From contig OZ026599.1 of the NCBI GenBank assembly GCA_964020085.1, positions 29,233,033 to 29,297,032 of the forward strand: a stretch of 64,000 nt of DNA, read 5' to 3'. The position numbers and the translations under genes are program-made. The stretch is from Micromussa lordhowensis. Its lineage: Eukaryota; Cnidaria; Anthozoa; Scleractinia; Lobophylliidae. Shown piece by piece: positions 1 through 12,310 of this stretch; the first letter of the stretch is position 1, and each line of letters starts with the position of its first letter. Under the pieces are notes generated by a model. That model saw nothing but the letters and a program-made list of their open reading frames with translations, made no database searches and was not told the DNA's origin.

Positions 1-2259
1 AGCAAAATGTTGTGCTAGGTTGGCACTTTAAGGAAATTCTAGTTAAGACATGATGGCATTCGCGCCAGGGTGTTTTTTTCTGGCCTTCTTTTTGCAGGAG
101 TTTGACCTGCTCCCAACTTTGCAGAATTTCAGAAAACGCGCGCTGGGGGTCCCCTTGGCAAATTTGACATAGCTCGGCTCCACGGGCACTTTTAGAGGTG
201 CGGTTTGCAGCAAAATGTTGTGCTAGGTTGGCACTTTGAGGAAATTGTAACTAGGACATGATGGCATTCGCGCGAGGGTGTTTTTTCTGGCCTTCTTTTA
301 GCAGGAGTTTGACCTGCTCCCAACTTTGCAGAATTTCAGAAAACGCGCGCTGTAGATCCCCTTGGCAAATTTGACATAGCTCGGCTCCCCGGGCACTTTT
401 AGAGGCGCGGTTTGCAGCAAAATGTTGTGCTAGGTTGGCACTTTAAGGAAATGCTAGTTAGGACATGATGGCATTCGCGCCAAGGTGTTTTTTTTGGCCT
501 TCTTTTTGCAGGAGTTTGACCTGCTCCCAACTTTGCAGAATTTCAGAAAACGCGCGCTGGGGGTCCCCTTGGCAAATTTGACATAGCTCGGCTCCACGGG
601 CACTTTTAGAGGCGCGGTTTGCAGCAAAATGTTGTGCTAGGTTGGCCCTTGAAGGAAAATATAGTTAGGACATGATGGCATTCGCGCAAGGGTGTTTTTT
701 TCTGGCCTACTTTTTGCAGGAGTTTGACCTGCTCCCAACTTTGCAGAATTTTAGAAAACGCGCGCTGGGGGTTCCCTTGGAAAATTTGACATAGCTTGGC
801 TCCACGGGCACTTTTAGAGACGCGATTTGCAGCAAAATGTTGTGCGAGGTTGGCACTTCAAGGAAAGTCTAATTAGGACATGATGGTATTCGCGCCAGGG
901 TGTTTTTTACGGCCTTCTTTTTGCAGGAGTTTGACCTGCTCCCAACTTTGCAGAATTTCAGAAAACGCGCGCTGGGGGTCCCCTTGGCAAATTTGACATA
1001 GCTTGGCTCCACGAGCACTTTTAGAGGCCCGGTTTGCAGCAAAATGTTGTGCTAGGTTGGCACTTTCAGGAAATTGTATTTACGACATGATGGCATTCGC
1101 GCCAGGGTGTTTTTTTCTGGCCTTCTTTTTGCAGGAGTTTGACCTGCTCCCAACTTTGCAGAATTTCAGAAAACGCGCGCTGGGGGTCCCCTTGGCAAAT
1201 TTGACATAGCTTGGCTCCACGAGCACTTTTAGAGGCGCGGTTTGCAGCAAAATGTTGTGCTAGGTTGGCACTTTAAGGAAATTTTAGTCAGGTCATGATG
1301 GCATTCTCGCCAGGGTGTTTTTTCTGGCCTTCTTTTTGCAGGAGTTTGACCTGCTCTTAATTTTGCAGAATTTTTGAAAACGCGCGCTGGGGGTCCCCTT
1401 GGCAAATTTGACATAGCTCGGCTCCACGGGCACTTTTAGAGGCGCGGTTTGCAGCAAAATGTTGTGCTAGGTTGGCACTTTAAGGAAATGCTAGTCAGGA
1501 CATGATGGCAATTGCGCCAGGGTGTTTTTTCTGGCCTTCTTTTTGCAGGAGTTTGACCTGCTCCCAACTTTGCAGAATTTTAGAAAACGCGCGCTGGGGG
1601 TCCCCTTGGCAAATTTGACATAGCTCGGCTCCACGGGCACTTTTAGAGGCGCGGTTTGCAGCAAAATGTTGTGCTAGGTTGGCACTTTAAGGAAATGCTT
1701 GTCAGGACATGATGGCAATTGCGCCAGGGTGTTTTTTCTGGCCTTCTTTTTGCAGGAGTTTGACCTGCTCCCAACTTTACAGAATTTTAGAAAACGCGCG
1801 CTGGGGGTCCCCTTGGCAAATTTGACATAGCTCGGCTCCACGGGCACTTTTAGAGGCGCGGTTTGCAGCAAAATGTTGTGCTAGGTTGGCACTTCAAGGA
1901 AATGCAAGTCAGGACATGATGGTATTTGTGCCAGGGTGTTTTTTCTGCCCTTTTTTTGCAGGAGTTTGACCTGCTCCCAACTTTGCAGAATTTCAAAAAA
2001 CGCGCGCTGGGGGTCCCCTTGGCAAATTTGACATAGCTTGGCTCCACGAGCACTTTTAGAGGCGCGGTTTGCAGCAAAATGTTGTGCTAGGTTGGCACTT
2101 TAAGGAAATTTTTGTCAGGTCATGATGGCATTCTCGCCAGGGTGTTTTTTCTGGCCTTCTTTTTGCAGGAGTTTGATTTGCTCCCAACTTTGCAGAATTT
2201 CAGAAAACGCGCGCTGGGGGTCCCCTTGGCAAATTTGACATAGCTCGGCTGCACGGGCA

Positions 2260-2720
2260 CTTTTAGAGACGCGATTGGCAGCAAAATGTTGTGCTTCGTT
2301 GGCACTTCAAGGAAATCCTAATTAGGACATGATGGTATTCGCGCCAGGGTGTTTTTTTTGGCCTTCTTTTTGCAGGAGTTTGATTTGCTCCCAACTTTGC
2401 AGAATTTCACAAAACGCGCGCTGGGGGTCCCCTTGGCAAATTTGACATAGCTCGGCTCTACGGGAACTTTCAGAGGCGCGGTTTGCAGCAAAATGTTGTG
2501 CTTGGTTGGCACTTTAAGGAAATTTTAGTTAGGACATGATGGCAGTCGCGCCAGGGTGTTTTTTTTGGCCTTCTTTTTGCAGGAGTTTGACCTGCTCTTA
2601 ATTATGCAGAATTTCAGAAAACGCGCGCTGGGGGTCCCCTTGGCAAGTTTGACATAGCTCGGCTCCACGGGCACTTTTAGAGGCGCGGTTTGAAGCAAAA
2701 TGTTGTGCTAGGTTGGCACT
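2260..2720. repeat. Two-monomer block, copy 1 (partner ~5,160-5,620)
   Basis: This block shares an ordered set of markers with a block 2,898 bp downstream (14 units). The markers are 'gagacgcgat', 'aaatcctaatta', 'gatggtattcgcgcc', 'tttgatttgctcccaac', 'gaactttcagaggcgcgg', 'gatggcagtcgcgcc' and 'ggcaagtttgaca'. The shared order shows common descent rather than chance; several single-base differences indicate moderate age. Confidence 0.7.
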
Positions 2721-5159
2721 TTAAGGAAATCTTAGTTAGGACATGATGGCATTCGCGCTAGGGTGTTTTTTCTTGCCTTCTTTTTGTAGGAGTTTGACCT
2801 GCTCCCAACTTTGCAGAATTTCAGAAAACGCGCGCTGGGGGTCCCCTTGGCAAATTTGACATAGCTCGGCTCCACGGGCACTTTTAGAGGCGCAGTTTCC
2901 AGCAAAATGTTGTGCTAGGTTGGCACTTTAAGGAAATTTTGGTTAGGACATGATGGCATTCGCGCCAGGGTGTTTTTTTCTGGCCTTCTTTTTGCAGGAG
3001 TTTGACCTGCTCCCAACTTTGCAGAATTTCAGAAAACGCGCGCTGGGGGTCCCCTTGCCAAATTTGACATAGCTCGGCTCCACGGGCACTTTTAGACGCG
3101 CGGTTTGCAGCAAAATGTTGTGCTAGGTTGGCACTTCAAGGAAATTCTAGTTACGACATGATGGCATTCGCGCGAGGGTGTTTTTTTTGGCCTTCTTTTT
3201 GCAGGGGTTTGACCTGCTCCCAACTTTGCAGAATTTCAGAAAACGCGCGCTGGGGGTCCCCTTGGAAAATTTGACATAGCTCGGCTCCACGGGCACTTTT
3301 AGAGACGCGATTTGCAGCACAATGTTGTGCTACGTTGGCACTTCAAGGAAATCCTAGTTAAGACATGATGGAATTCGCGCCAGGGTGTTTTTTCTGGCCT
3401 TCTTTTTGCAGAAGTTTGACCTGCTCCCAACTTTGCAGAATTTCAGAAAACGCGCGCTGGGGGTCCCCTTGGCAAATTAGACATAGCTCGGCTCCACGGG
3501 CACTTTTAGAGGCGCGGTTTGCAGCAAAATGTTGTGCTGGGTTAGCACTTCTAGGAAATGCTAGTCAGGACTTGATGGCATTTGCGCCAGGGTTTTTTTC
3601 TGGCCTTCTTTTTGCAGGAGTTTGACCTGCTCCCAACTTTGCAGAATTTCAGAAAACTCGCGCTGGGGGTCCCCTTAGCAAATTTGACATAGCTCGGCTC
3701 CACGGGCACTTTTAGAGGCGCGGTTTCCAGCAAAATGTTGTGCTAGGTTGGCACTTTAAGGAAATTCTAGTTACGACATGATGGCATTCGCGCCAGAGTG
3801 TTTTTTCTGGCCTTCTTTTTGCAGGAGTTTGACCTGCTCCCAACTTTGCAGAATTTCAGAAAACGCGCGCTGGGGGTCCCCTTGGCAAATTTGACATAGC
3901 TCGGCTCCACGGGCACTTTTAGAGGCGCGGTTTGCAGCAAAATGTTGTGCTAGGCTGGCACTGCAAGGAAATTGTACTTAGGACATGATGGCATTCGCGC
4001 CAGGGTGTTTTTTCTGGCCTTCTTTTTGCAGGAGTTTGACCTGCTCCCAACTTTGCAGAATTTCAGAAAACGCGCGCTCGGGGTCCCCTTGGCAAATTTG
4101 ACATAGCTCGGCTCCACGGGCAGTTTTAGAGGCGCGGTTTTCAGCAAAAAGTTTTGCTAGGTTGGCACTTGAAGGAAATTTTAGTTAGGACATGATGGCA
4201 TTCGCGCCAGGGTGTTTTTTTTGGCCTACTTTTTGCAGGAGTTTGACCTGCTCACAACTTTGCAGAATTTCAGAAAACGCGCGCTGGGGGTCCCCTTGGC
4301 AAATTTGACATAGCTTGGCTCCACGAGCACTTTTAGAGGCGCGGTTTGCAGCAAAATGTTGTGCTAGGTTGGCACTTTAAGGAAATCTTAGTCAGGTCAT
4401 GATGGCATTCTCGCCAGGGTGTTTTTTCTGGCCTTCTTTTTGCAGGAGTTTGACCTGCTCTTAATTTTGCAGAATTTCAGAAAACGCGCGCTGGGGGTCC
4501 CCTTGGCAAATTTGACATAGCTCGGCTCCACGGGCACTTTTAGAGGCGCGGTTTGCAGCAAAATGTTGTGCTAGGTTGGCACTGCAAGGAAATGGTACTT
4601 AAAATATGATGCCATTCGCGCCAGGGTGTTTTTTCTGGCCTTCTTTTTGCAGGAGTTTGACCTGCTCCCAACTTTGCAGAATTTCAGAAAACGCGCGCTG
4701 GGGGTCCCCTTGGCAAATTTGACATAGCTCGGCTCCACGGGCAGTTTTAGAGGCGCGGTTTTCAGCAAAATGTTGTGCTAGGTTGGCACTTGAAGGAAAT
4801 TTTAGTTAGGACATGATGGCATTCGCCCAAGGTTGTTTTTTTTGGCCTTCTTTTTGCAGGAGTTTGACCTGCTCCCAACTTTGCAGAATTTCAGAAAACG
4901 CGCGCTGGGGGTCCCCTTGGCAAATTTGACATAGCTCGGCTCCACGGGAACTTTCAGAGGCGCGGTTTGCAGCAAAATGTTGTGCTAGGCTGGCACTTCA
5001 AGGAAATTGTAGTTAGGACATGATGGCATTCGCGCCAGGGTGTTTTTCTTGGCCTTCTTTTTGCAGGAGTTTGACCTGCTCCTAACTTTGCAGAATTTTA
5101 GAAAACGCGCGCTGGGGGTCCCCTTGGAAAAATTGACATAGCTCGGCTCCACGGGCACT

Positions 5160-5620
5160 TTTAGAGACGCGATTTGCAGCAAAATGTTGTGCTAGGTTGG
5201 CACTTGAAGGAAATCCTAATTAAGACATGATGGTATTCGCGCCAGGGTGTTTTTTTTGGCCTTCTTTTCGCAGGAGTTTGATTTGCTCCCAACTTTGCAG
5301 AATTTCAGAAAACGCGCGCTGGGGGTCCCCTTGGCAAATTTGACATAGCTCGGCTCCACGGGAACTTTCAGAGGCGCGGTTTGCAGCAAAATGTTGTGCT
5401 TGATTGGCACTTCAAGGAAATTTTAGTAAGGACATGATGGCAGTCGCGCCAGGGTGTTTTTTTTGGCCTTCTTTTTGCAGGAGTTTGACCTGCTCTTAAT
5501 TTTGCAGAATTTCAGAAAACGCGCGCTGGGGGTCCCCTTGGCAAGTTTGACATAGCTCGGCTCCACGGGCACTTTTAGAGGCGCGGTTTGCAGCAAAATG
5601 TTGTGCTAGGTTGGCACTTT
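5160..5620. repeat. Two-monomer block, copy 2 (partner ~2,260-2,720)
   Basis: This is the downstream copy of the block near 2.3-2.7 kb, 14 units away, with the same marker order. It differs at several bases, for example 'cttttcgcagg' instead of 'ctttttgcagg', and 'gctagg' instead of 'gcttcg' near its start. Confidence 0.7.
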
Positions 5621-6404
5621 AAGGAAATGTTAGTTAGGACATGATGGCATTCGCGCCAGGGTGTTTTTTCCGGCCTTCTTTTTGCAGGAGTTTGACCTGC
5701 TCCCAACTTTGCAGAATTTCAGAAAACGCGCGCTGGGGGTCCCCTTGGCAAATTTGACATAGCTCGGCTCCACGGGCACTTTTAGAGGCGCGGTTTGCAG
5801 CAAAATGTTGTGCTAGGTTGGTACTTCAAGGAAATTCTAGTTAAGACATGATGGCATTCGCGCGAGGGTGTTTTTTCTGGCCTTCTTTTTGCAGGAGTTT
5901 GACCTGCTCCCAACTTTGCAGAATTTCAGAAAACGCGCGCTGGGGATCCCCTTGGCAAATTTGACATAGCTCGGCTCCACGGGCACTTTTAGAGGCGCGA
6001 TTTGCAGCAAAATGTTGTGCTATGTTGGCACTTCAAGGAAATCGTAGATAGGACATGATGGCATTCGCGCCAGGGTGTTTTTTCTGGCCTTCTTTTTGCA
6101 GGAGTTTGACCTGCTCCCAACTTTGCAGAATTTCAGAAAACGCGCGCGGGGGGTCCCCTTGGCAAATTTGACATAGCTCGGCTCCACGGGCACTTTTAGA
6201 GGCGCGGTTTCCAGCAAAATCTTGTGCTAGGTTGGCACTTTAAGGAAATCTTAGTTACGAGATGATGGCATTCGCGCCAGGGTGTTTTTTCTGGCCTTCT
6301 CTTTGCAGGAGTTTGACCTGCTCCCAACTTTGCAGAATTTTAGAAAACGCGCGCTGGGGGTCCCCTTGGAAAATTTGACATAGCTCGGCTCCACGGGCAC
6401 TTTT

Positions 6405-9070
6405 AGAGACGCGATTTGCAGCACAATGTTGTGCTACGTTGGCACTTCAAGGAAATCTTAGTTAAGACATGATGGTATTCGCGCCAGGGTGTTTTTTCTG
6501 GCCTTCTTTTTGCAGAAGTTTGACCTGCTCCCAACTTTGCAGAATTTCAGAAAACGCGCGCTGGGGGTCCCCTTGGCAAATTAGACATAGCTCGGCTCCA
6601 CGGGCACTTTTAGAGGCGCGGTTTGCAGCAAAATGTTGTGCTAGGTTAGCACTTCTAGGAAATGCTAGTCTGGACTTGATGGCATTTGCGCCAGGGTGTT
6701 TTTTCTGGCCTTCTTTTTGCAGGAGTTTGACCTGCTCCCAACTTTGCAGAATTTCAGAAAACGCGCGCTGGGGGTCCCCTTGGCAAATTTGACATAGCTC
6801 GGCTCCACGGGCACTTTTAGAGGCGCGGTTTGCAGCAAAATGTTGTGCTAGGTTGGCACTTTAAGGAAATTTTAGTTACGACATGATGGCATTCGCGCAA
6901 GGGTGTTTTTTCTGGCCTTCTTTTTGCAGCAGTTTGACCTGCTCCCAACTTTGCAGAATTTCAGAAAACGCGCGCTGGGGGTCCCCTTGGCAAATTTGAC
7001 ATAGCTTGGCTCCACGGGCACTTTTAGAGGCGCGGTTTGCAGCAAAATGTTGTGCTAGGTTGGCACTTCAAGGAAATTTTAGCCAGGTCATGATGGCATT
7101 CTCGCCAGGGTGTTTTTTCTGGCCTTCTTTTTGCAAGAGTTTGACCTGCTCTTAATTTTGCAGAATTTCAGAAAACGCGCGCTGGGGGTCCCCTTGGCAA
7201 ATTTGACATAGCTCGGCTCCACGGGCACTTTTAGAGGCGCGGTTTGCAGCAAAATGTTGTGCTAGGTTGGCACTGCAAGGAAATCGTAGTTAGGACATGA
7301 TAGCATTCGCGCCAGGGTGTCTTTTTTGGCCTTGTTTTTGCAGAAGTTTGACCTGCTCCCAACTTTGCAGAATTTCAGAAAACGCGCGCTGGGGGTCCCC
7401 TTGGCAAATTTGACATAGCTCGGCTCCACGGGCACTTTTAGAGGCGCGGTTTACAGCAAAATGTTGTGCTACGTTGGCACTTCAAGGAAATCCTAGTTAG
7501 GACATGATGGTATTCGCGCCAGGGTGTTTTTTCTGGCCTTCTTTTTGCAGAAGTTTGTTCTGCTCCCAACTTTGCAGAATTTCAGAAAACGCGCGCTGGG
7601 GGTCCCCTTGGCAAATTAGACATAGCTCGGCTCCACGGGCACTTTTAGAGGCGCGGTTTGCAGCAAAATGTTGTGCTAGGTTAGCACTTCTAGGAAATGC
7701 TAGTCAAAACTTGATGGCATTCGCGCCAAGGTGTTTTTTCTGGCCTTCTTTTTGCAGGAGTTTGACCTGCTCCCAACTTTGCAGAATTTCAGAAAACGCG
7801 CGCTGGGGGTCCCCTTGGCAAATTTGACATAGCTCGGCTCCACGGGCACTTTTAGAGGCGCGGTTTGCAGCAAAATGTTGTGCTAGGTTGGCACTTCAAG
7901 GAAATCTTAGTTAGGACATGATGGCATTCGCGCCAGGTTGTTTTTTCTGGCCTTCTTTTTGCAGGAGTTTGACCTGCTCCCAACTTTGCAGAATTTCAGA
8001 AAACGCGCGCTGGGGGTCCCCTTGGCAAATTTGACATAGCTCGGCTCCACGGGAACTTTCAGAGGCGCGGTTTGCAGCAAAATGTTGTGCTTGGTTGGCA
8101 CTTTAAGGAAATTTTAGTTAGGACGTGATGGCAGTCGCGCCAGGGTGTTTTTTCTGGCCTTCTTTTTGCAGGAGTTTGACCTGCTCCCAACTTTGCAGAA
8201 TTTCAGAAAACGTGCGCTGGGGGTCCCCTTGGCAAATTTGACATAGCTCGGCTCCACGGGCACTTTTAGAGGCGCGGTTTGCAGCAAAATGTTGTGCTAG
8301 GTTAGCACTTCAAGGAAATTTTTGTTAGGACATGATGGCATTCGGGCTAGGGTGTTTTTTCTGGCCTTCTCTTTGCAGGAGTTTGACCTGCTCCCAACTT
8401 TGCAGAATTTCAGAAAACGCGCGCTGGGGGTCCCCTTGGCAAATTTGACATAGCTCGGCTCCACGGGCACTTTTAGAGGCGCGGTTTGCAGCAAAATGTT
8501 GTGCTATGTTGGCACTTCAAGGAAATCCTAGTTAGGACATGATGGCATACGCGCCAGGGTGTTTTTTCTGGCCTTCTTTTTGCAGGAGTTTGACCTGCTC
8601 CCAACTTTGCAGAATTTCAGAAAACGCGCGCTGGGGGTCCCCTTGGAAAATTTGACATAGCTCGGCTCCACGGGCACTTTTAGAGACGCGATTTGCAGCA
8701 CAATGTTGTGCTACGTCGGCACTTCAAGGAAATCCTAGTTAGGACATGATGGTATTCGCGCCAGGGTGTTTTTTCTGGCCTTCTTTTTGCAGAAGTTTGA
8801 CCTGCTCCCAACTTTGCAGAATTTCAGAAAACGCGCGCTGGGGGTCCCCTTGGCAAATTAGACATAGCTCGGCTCCACGGGCACTTTTAGAGGCGCGGTT
8901 TGCAGCAAAATGTTGTGCTAGGTTAGCACTTCTAGGAAATGCTAGTCAAAACTTGATGGCATTCGCGCCAGGGTGTTTTTTCTGGCCTTCTTTTTGCAGG
9001 AGTTTGACCTGCTCCCAACTTTGCAGAATTTCAGAAAACGCGCGCTGGGGGTCCCCTTGGCCAATTTGAC
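6405..9070. repeat. HOR set marked by 'aaattagacatag' (5- and 6-monomer steps)
   Basis: A two-unit cassette recurs. It has 'gacatgatggtattcgcgcc' and 'gcagaagtttg' in one unit, then 'ggcaaattagacatag', then 'ggttagcacttctagg' in the next. The 'aaattag' marker lies at 6,578, 7,613 and 8,855, spaced 1,035 bp (5 units) and 1,242 bp (6 units). An earlier relative is at 3,474, which is 3,104 bp (15 units) before 6,578. The TGA-to-AGA change also removes the usual plus-strand stop, which lengthens open frames locally without implying a gene. Confidence 0.75.
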
Positions 9071-9079
9071 ATAGCTCGG

Positions 9080-10800
9080 CTCCACGGGCACTTTTAGAGG
9101 CGCGGTTTGCAGCAAAATGTGTTGCTAGGTTGGCACTTTAAGGAAATATTAGTTAGGACATGATGGCCTTCGCGCCAGGGTGTTTTTTGTGGCCTTCTTT
9201 TTGCAGGAGTTTGACCTGCTCCCAACTTTGCAGAATTTCAGAAAACGCGCGCTGGGGGTCCCCTTGGCAAATTTGACATAGCTTGGTTCCACGGGCACTT
9301 ATAGGGGCGCGGTTTGCAGCAAAATGTTGTGCTAGGTTGGCACTTTCAGAAAATGCTAGTTGAGACATGATAACATTCGCGCCAGGGTGTTTTTTTTGGC
9401 CTTCTTTTTGCAGGAGTTTGACCTGCTCCCAACTTTGCAGAATTTCAGAAAACGCGCGCTGGGGGTCCCCTTGGCAAATTTGACATAGCTCGGCTCCACG
9501 GGCACTTTTAGAGGCGCGGTTTGCAGCAAAATGTTGTGCTAGGTTGGCACTTGAAGGAAATGTTAGTTACGACATGATGGCCTTCGCGCCAGGGTGTTTT
9601 TTCTGGCCTTCTTTTTGCAGGAGTTTGACTTGCTCCCAACTTTGCAGAATTTCAGAAAACGCGCGCTGGGGGTCCCCTTGGCAAATTTGACATAGCTCGG
9701 CTCCACGGGCACTTTTAGAGGCGCGGTTTGCAGCAAAATGTTGTGCTTGGTTGGCACTTGAAGGAAATGTTAGTTACGACATGATGGCATTCGCGCCAGG
9801 GTTTTTTTTGTGGCCTTCTTTTTGCAGGAGTTTGACCTGCTCCCAACTTTGCAGAATTTCAGAAAACGCGCGCTGGGGGTTCCCTTGGCAAATTTGACAT
9901 AGCTCGGCTCCACGGGCACTTTTAGAGGCGCGGTTTGCAGCAAAATGTTGTGCTAGGATGGCACTTTAAAGAACTTCTAGTAAATACGTGAAGGCATTCG
10001 CGCCAGGGTGTTTTTTCTGGCCTTCTTTTTGCAGGAGTTTGACCTGCTCCCAAATTTGCAGAATTTCAGAAAACGCGCGCTGGGGATCCCCTTGGCAAAT
10101 TTGACATAGCTCGGCTCCACGGGCACTTTTAGAGGCGCGGTTTGCAGCAAAATATTGTGCTAGGTTGGCACTTCAAGGAAATCTTAGTTAGGACATGATG
10201 GCATTTGCGCCAGGGTGTTTTTTCTGGCCTTCTTTTTGCATTAGTTTGACCTGCTCCCAACTTTGCAGAATTTCAGAAAACGCGCGCTGGGGGTCCCCTT
10301 GGCAAATTTGACATAGCTCGGCTCCACGGGCACTTTTAGAGGCGTGGTTTGCAGCAAAATGTTGTGCTAGGTTGGCACTTTAAGGAAATGTTAGTTAGGA
10401 CATGATGGCCTTCGCGCCAGGGTGTTTTTTCTGGCCTTCTTTTTGCAGGAGTTTGACCTGCTCCCAACTTTGCAGAATTTCAGAAAACGCGCGCTGGGGG
10501 TCCCCTTGGCAAATTTGACATAGCTCGGTTCCACGGGCACTTATAGGGGCGCGGTTTGCAGCAAAATGTTGTGCTAGGTTGGCACTTTCAGAAAATGCTA
10601 GTTAGGACATGATAACATTCGCGCCAGGGTGTTTTTTTTGGCCTTCTTTTTGCAGGAGTTTGACCTGCTCCCAACATTGCAGAATTTCAGAAAACGCGCG
10701 CTAAGGGTCCCCTTGGCAAATTTGACATAGCTCGGCTCCACGGGCACGTTTAGAGGCGCGGTTTGCAGCAAAATGTTGTGCTAGGTTGGCACTTGAAGTA
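9080..10800. repeat. 6-monomer direct duplication (offset ~1,242 bp)
   Basis: The markers 'ggttccacgggcacttatag', 'ggcactttcagaaaatgc' and 'gacatgataacattcgcgcc' at about 9,285-9,380 return at about 10,527-10,622. The step is 6 units. Intervening units are ordinary consensus-like copies. Confidence 0.7.
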
Positions 10801-12310
10801 AATTTTAGTTAGGACATGATGGCATTCGCTCCAGGGTGATTTTTCTGGCCTTCTTTTTGCAGGAGTTTGACCTGCTCTCAACTTTGCAGAATTTCAGAAA
10901 ACGCGCGCTGGGGGTCCCCTTGGCAAATTTGACATAGCTCGGCTCCACGGGCACTTTTAGGGGCGCGGTTTGCAGCAAAATGTTGTGCAAGGTTGGCACT
11001 TTAAGGAAATGCTAGTTAGGACATGATGGCATTCGCGCGAGGGTGTTTTTTTTGGCCTTCTTTTTGCAGGAGTTTGACCTGCTCCCAACTTTGCAGAATT
11101 TCAGAAAACACGCGCTAAGGGTCCCCTTGGCAAATTTGACATAGCTTGGCCCCACGGGCACTTTTAGAGGCGCGGTTTGCAGCAAAATGTTGTGCTAGGT
11201 TGGCACTTGAAGTAAATTTTAGTTAGGACATGATGTTATTCGCGCCAGGGTGATTTTTCTGGCCTTCTTTTTGCAGGAGTTTGACCTGCTCCCAACTTTG
11301 CAGAATTTCAGAAAACGCGCGCTGGGGGTCCCCTTGGAAAATTTGACATAGCTCGGCTCCACGGGCACTTTTAGAGGCGCGGTTTGCAGCAAAATGTTGT
11401 ACTAGGTTGGCACTTGAAGGAAATTTAAGTTAGGACATGATGGCATTCGCGCCAGGGTGTTTTCTCTGGCCTTCTTTTTGCAGGAGTTTGACCTGCTCCC
11501 AACTTTGCAGAATTTCAGAAAACGCGCGCTGGGGGTCCCCTTGGCAAATTTGACATAGCTCGGCTCCACGGGCACTTTTAGGGGCGCGGTTTGCAGCAAA
11601 ATGTTGTGCTAGGTTGGCACTTTAAGGAAATCCTAGTTAGGACATGATGGCATTCGCGCGAGGGTGTTTTTTTTTGGCCTTCTTTTTGCAGGAGTTTGAC
11701 CTGCTCCCAACTTTGCAGAATTTCAGAAAACACGCGCTAAGGGTCCCCTTGGCAAATTTGACATAGCTCGGCCCCACGGGCACTTTTAGAGGCGCGGTTT
11801 GCAGCAAAATTTTCTGCTAGGTTGGCAATTGAAGTAAATTTTAGTTAGGACATGATGTCATTCGCGCCAGGGTGATTTTTCTGGCCTTCTTTTTGCAGGA
11901 GTTTGACCTGCTCCCAACTTTGCAGAATTTCAGAAAACGCGCGCTGGGGGTCCCCTTGGCAAATTTGACATAGCTCGGCTCCACGGGCACTTTTAGAGGC
12001 GCGGTTTGCAGCAAAATGTTGTGCTAGGTTGGCACTTTAAGGAAATCCTAGTTAGGACATGATGGCATTCACGCCAGGGTGTTTTTTCTGGCCTTCTTTT
12101 TGCAGGAGTTTGACCTGCTCCCAACTTTGCAGAATTTCAGAAAACGCGCGCTGGGGGTCCCCTTGGCAAATTTGACATAGCTCGGCTCCACGGGCACTTT
12201 TAGAGGCGCGGTTTGCAGCAAAATGTTGTGCTAGGTTGGCACTTGAAGGAAATTGTAGTTAGGGCATGATGGTATTCGCGCCAGGGTGATTTTTCTGGCC
12301 TTCTTTTTGC
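10690..12310. repeat. Local 2-3-monomer repeats with 'gctaagggtcccc' and 'gggtgatttttctgg'
   Basis: Units carrying 'gctaagggtcccc' (about 10,700, 11,115 and 11,737) are each followed by a unit with 'cttgaagtaaattttagtt' or a close variant and 'gggtgatttttctgg' (about 11,250 and 11,870; also near 10,835 and 12,285). The spacings correspond to 2 and 3 units. This is a short local HOR. Confidence 0.65.

Noticed and set aside
6469..9069. 107-codon plus-strand frames at 6,469, 7,504 and 8,746 as a small gene family
   Set aside because: They result from one TGA-to-AGA change in a HOR member that lets the frame run into the next monomer. They copy with the satellite HOR and show nothing gene-like around them.
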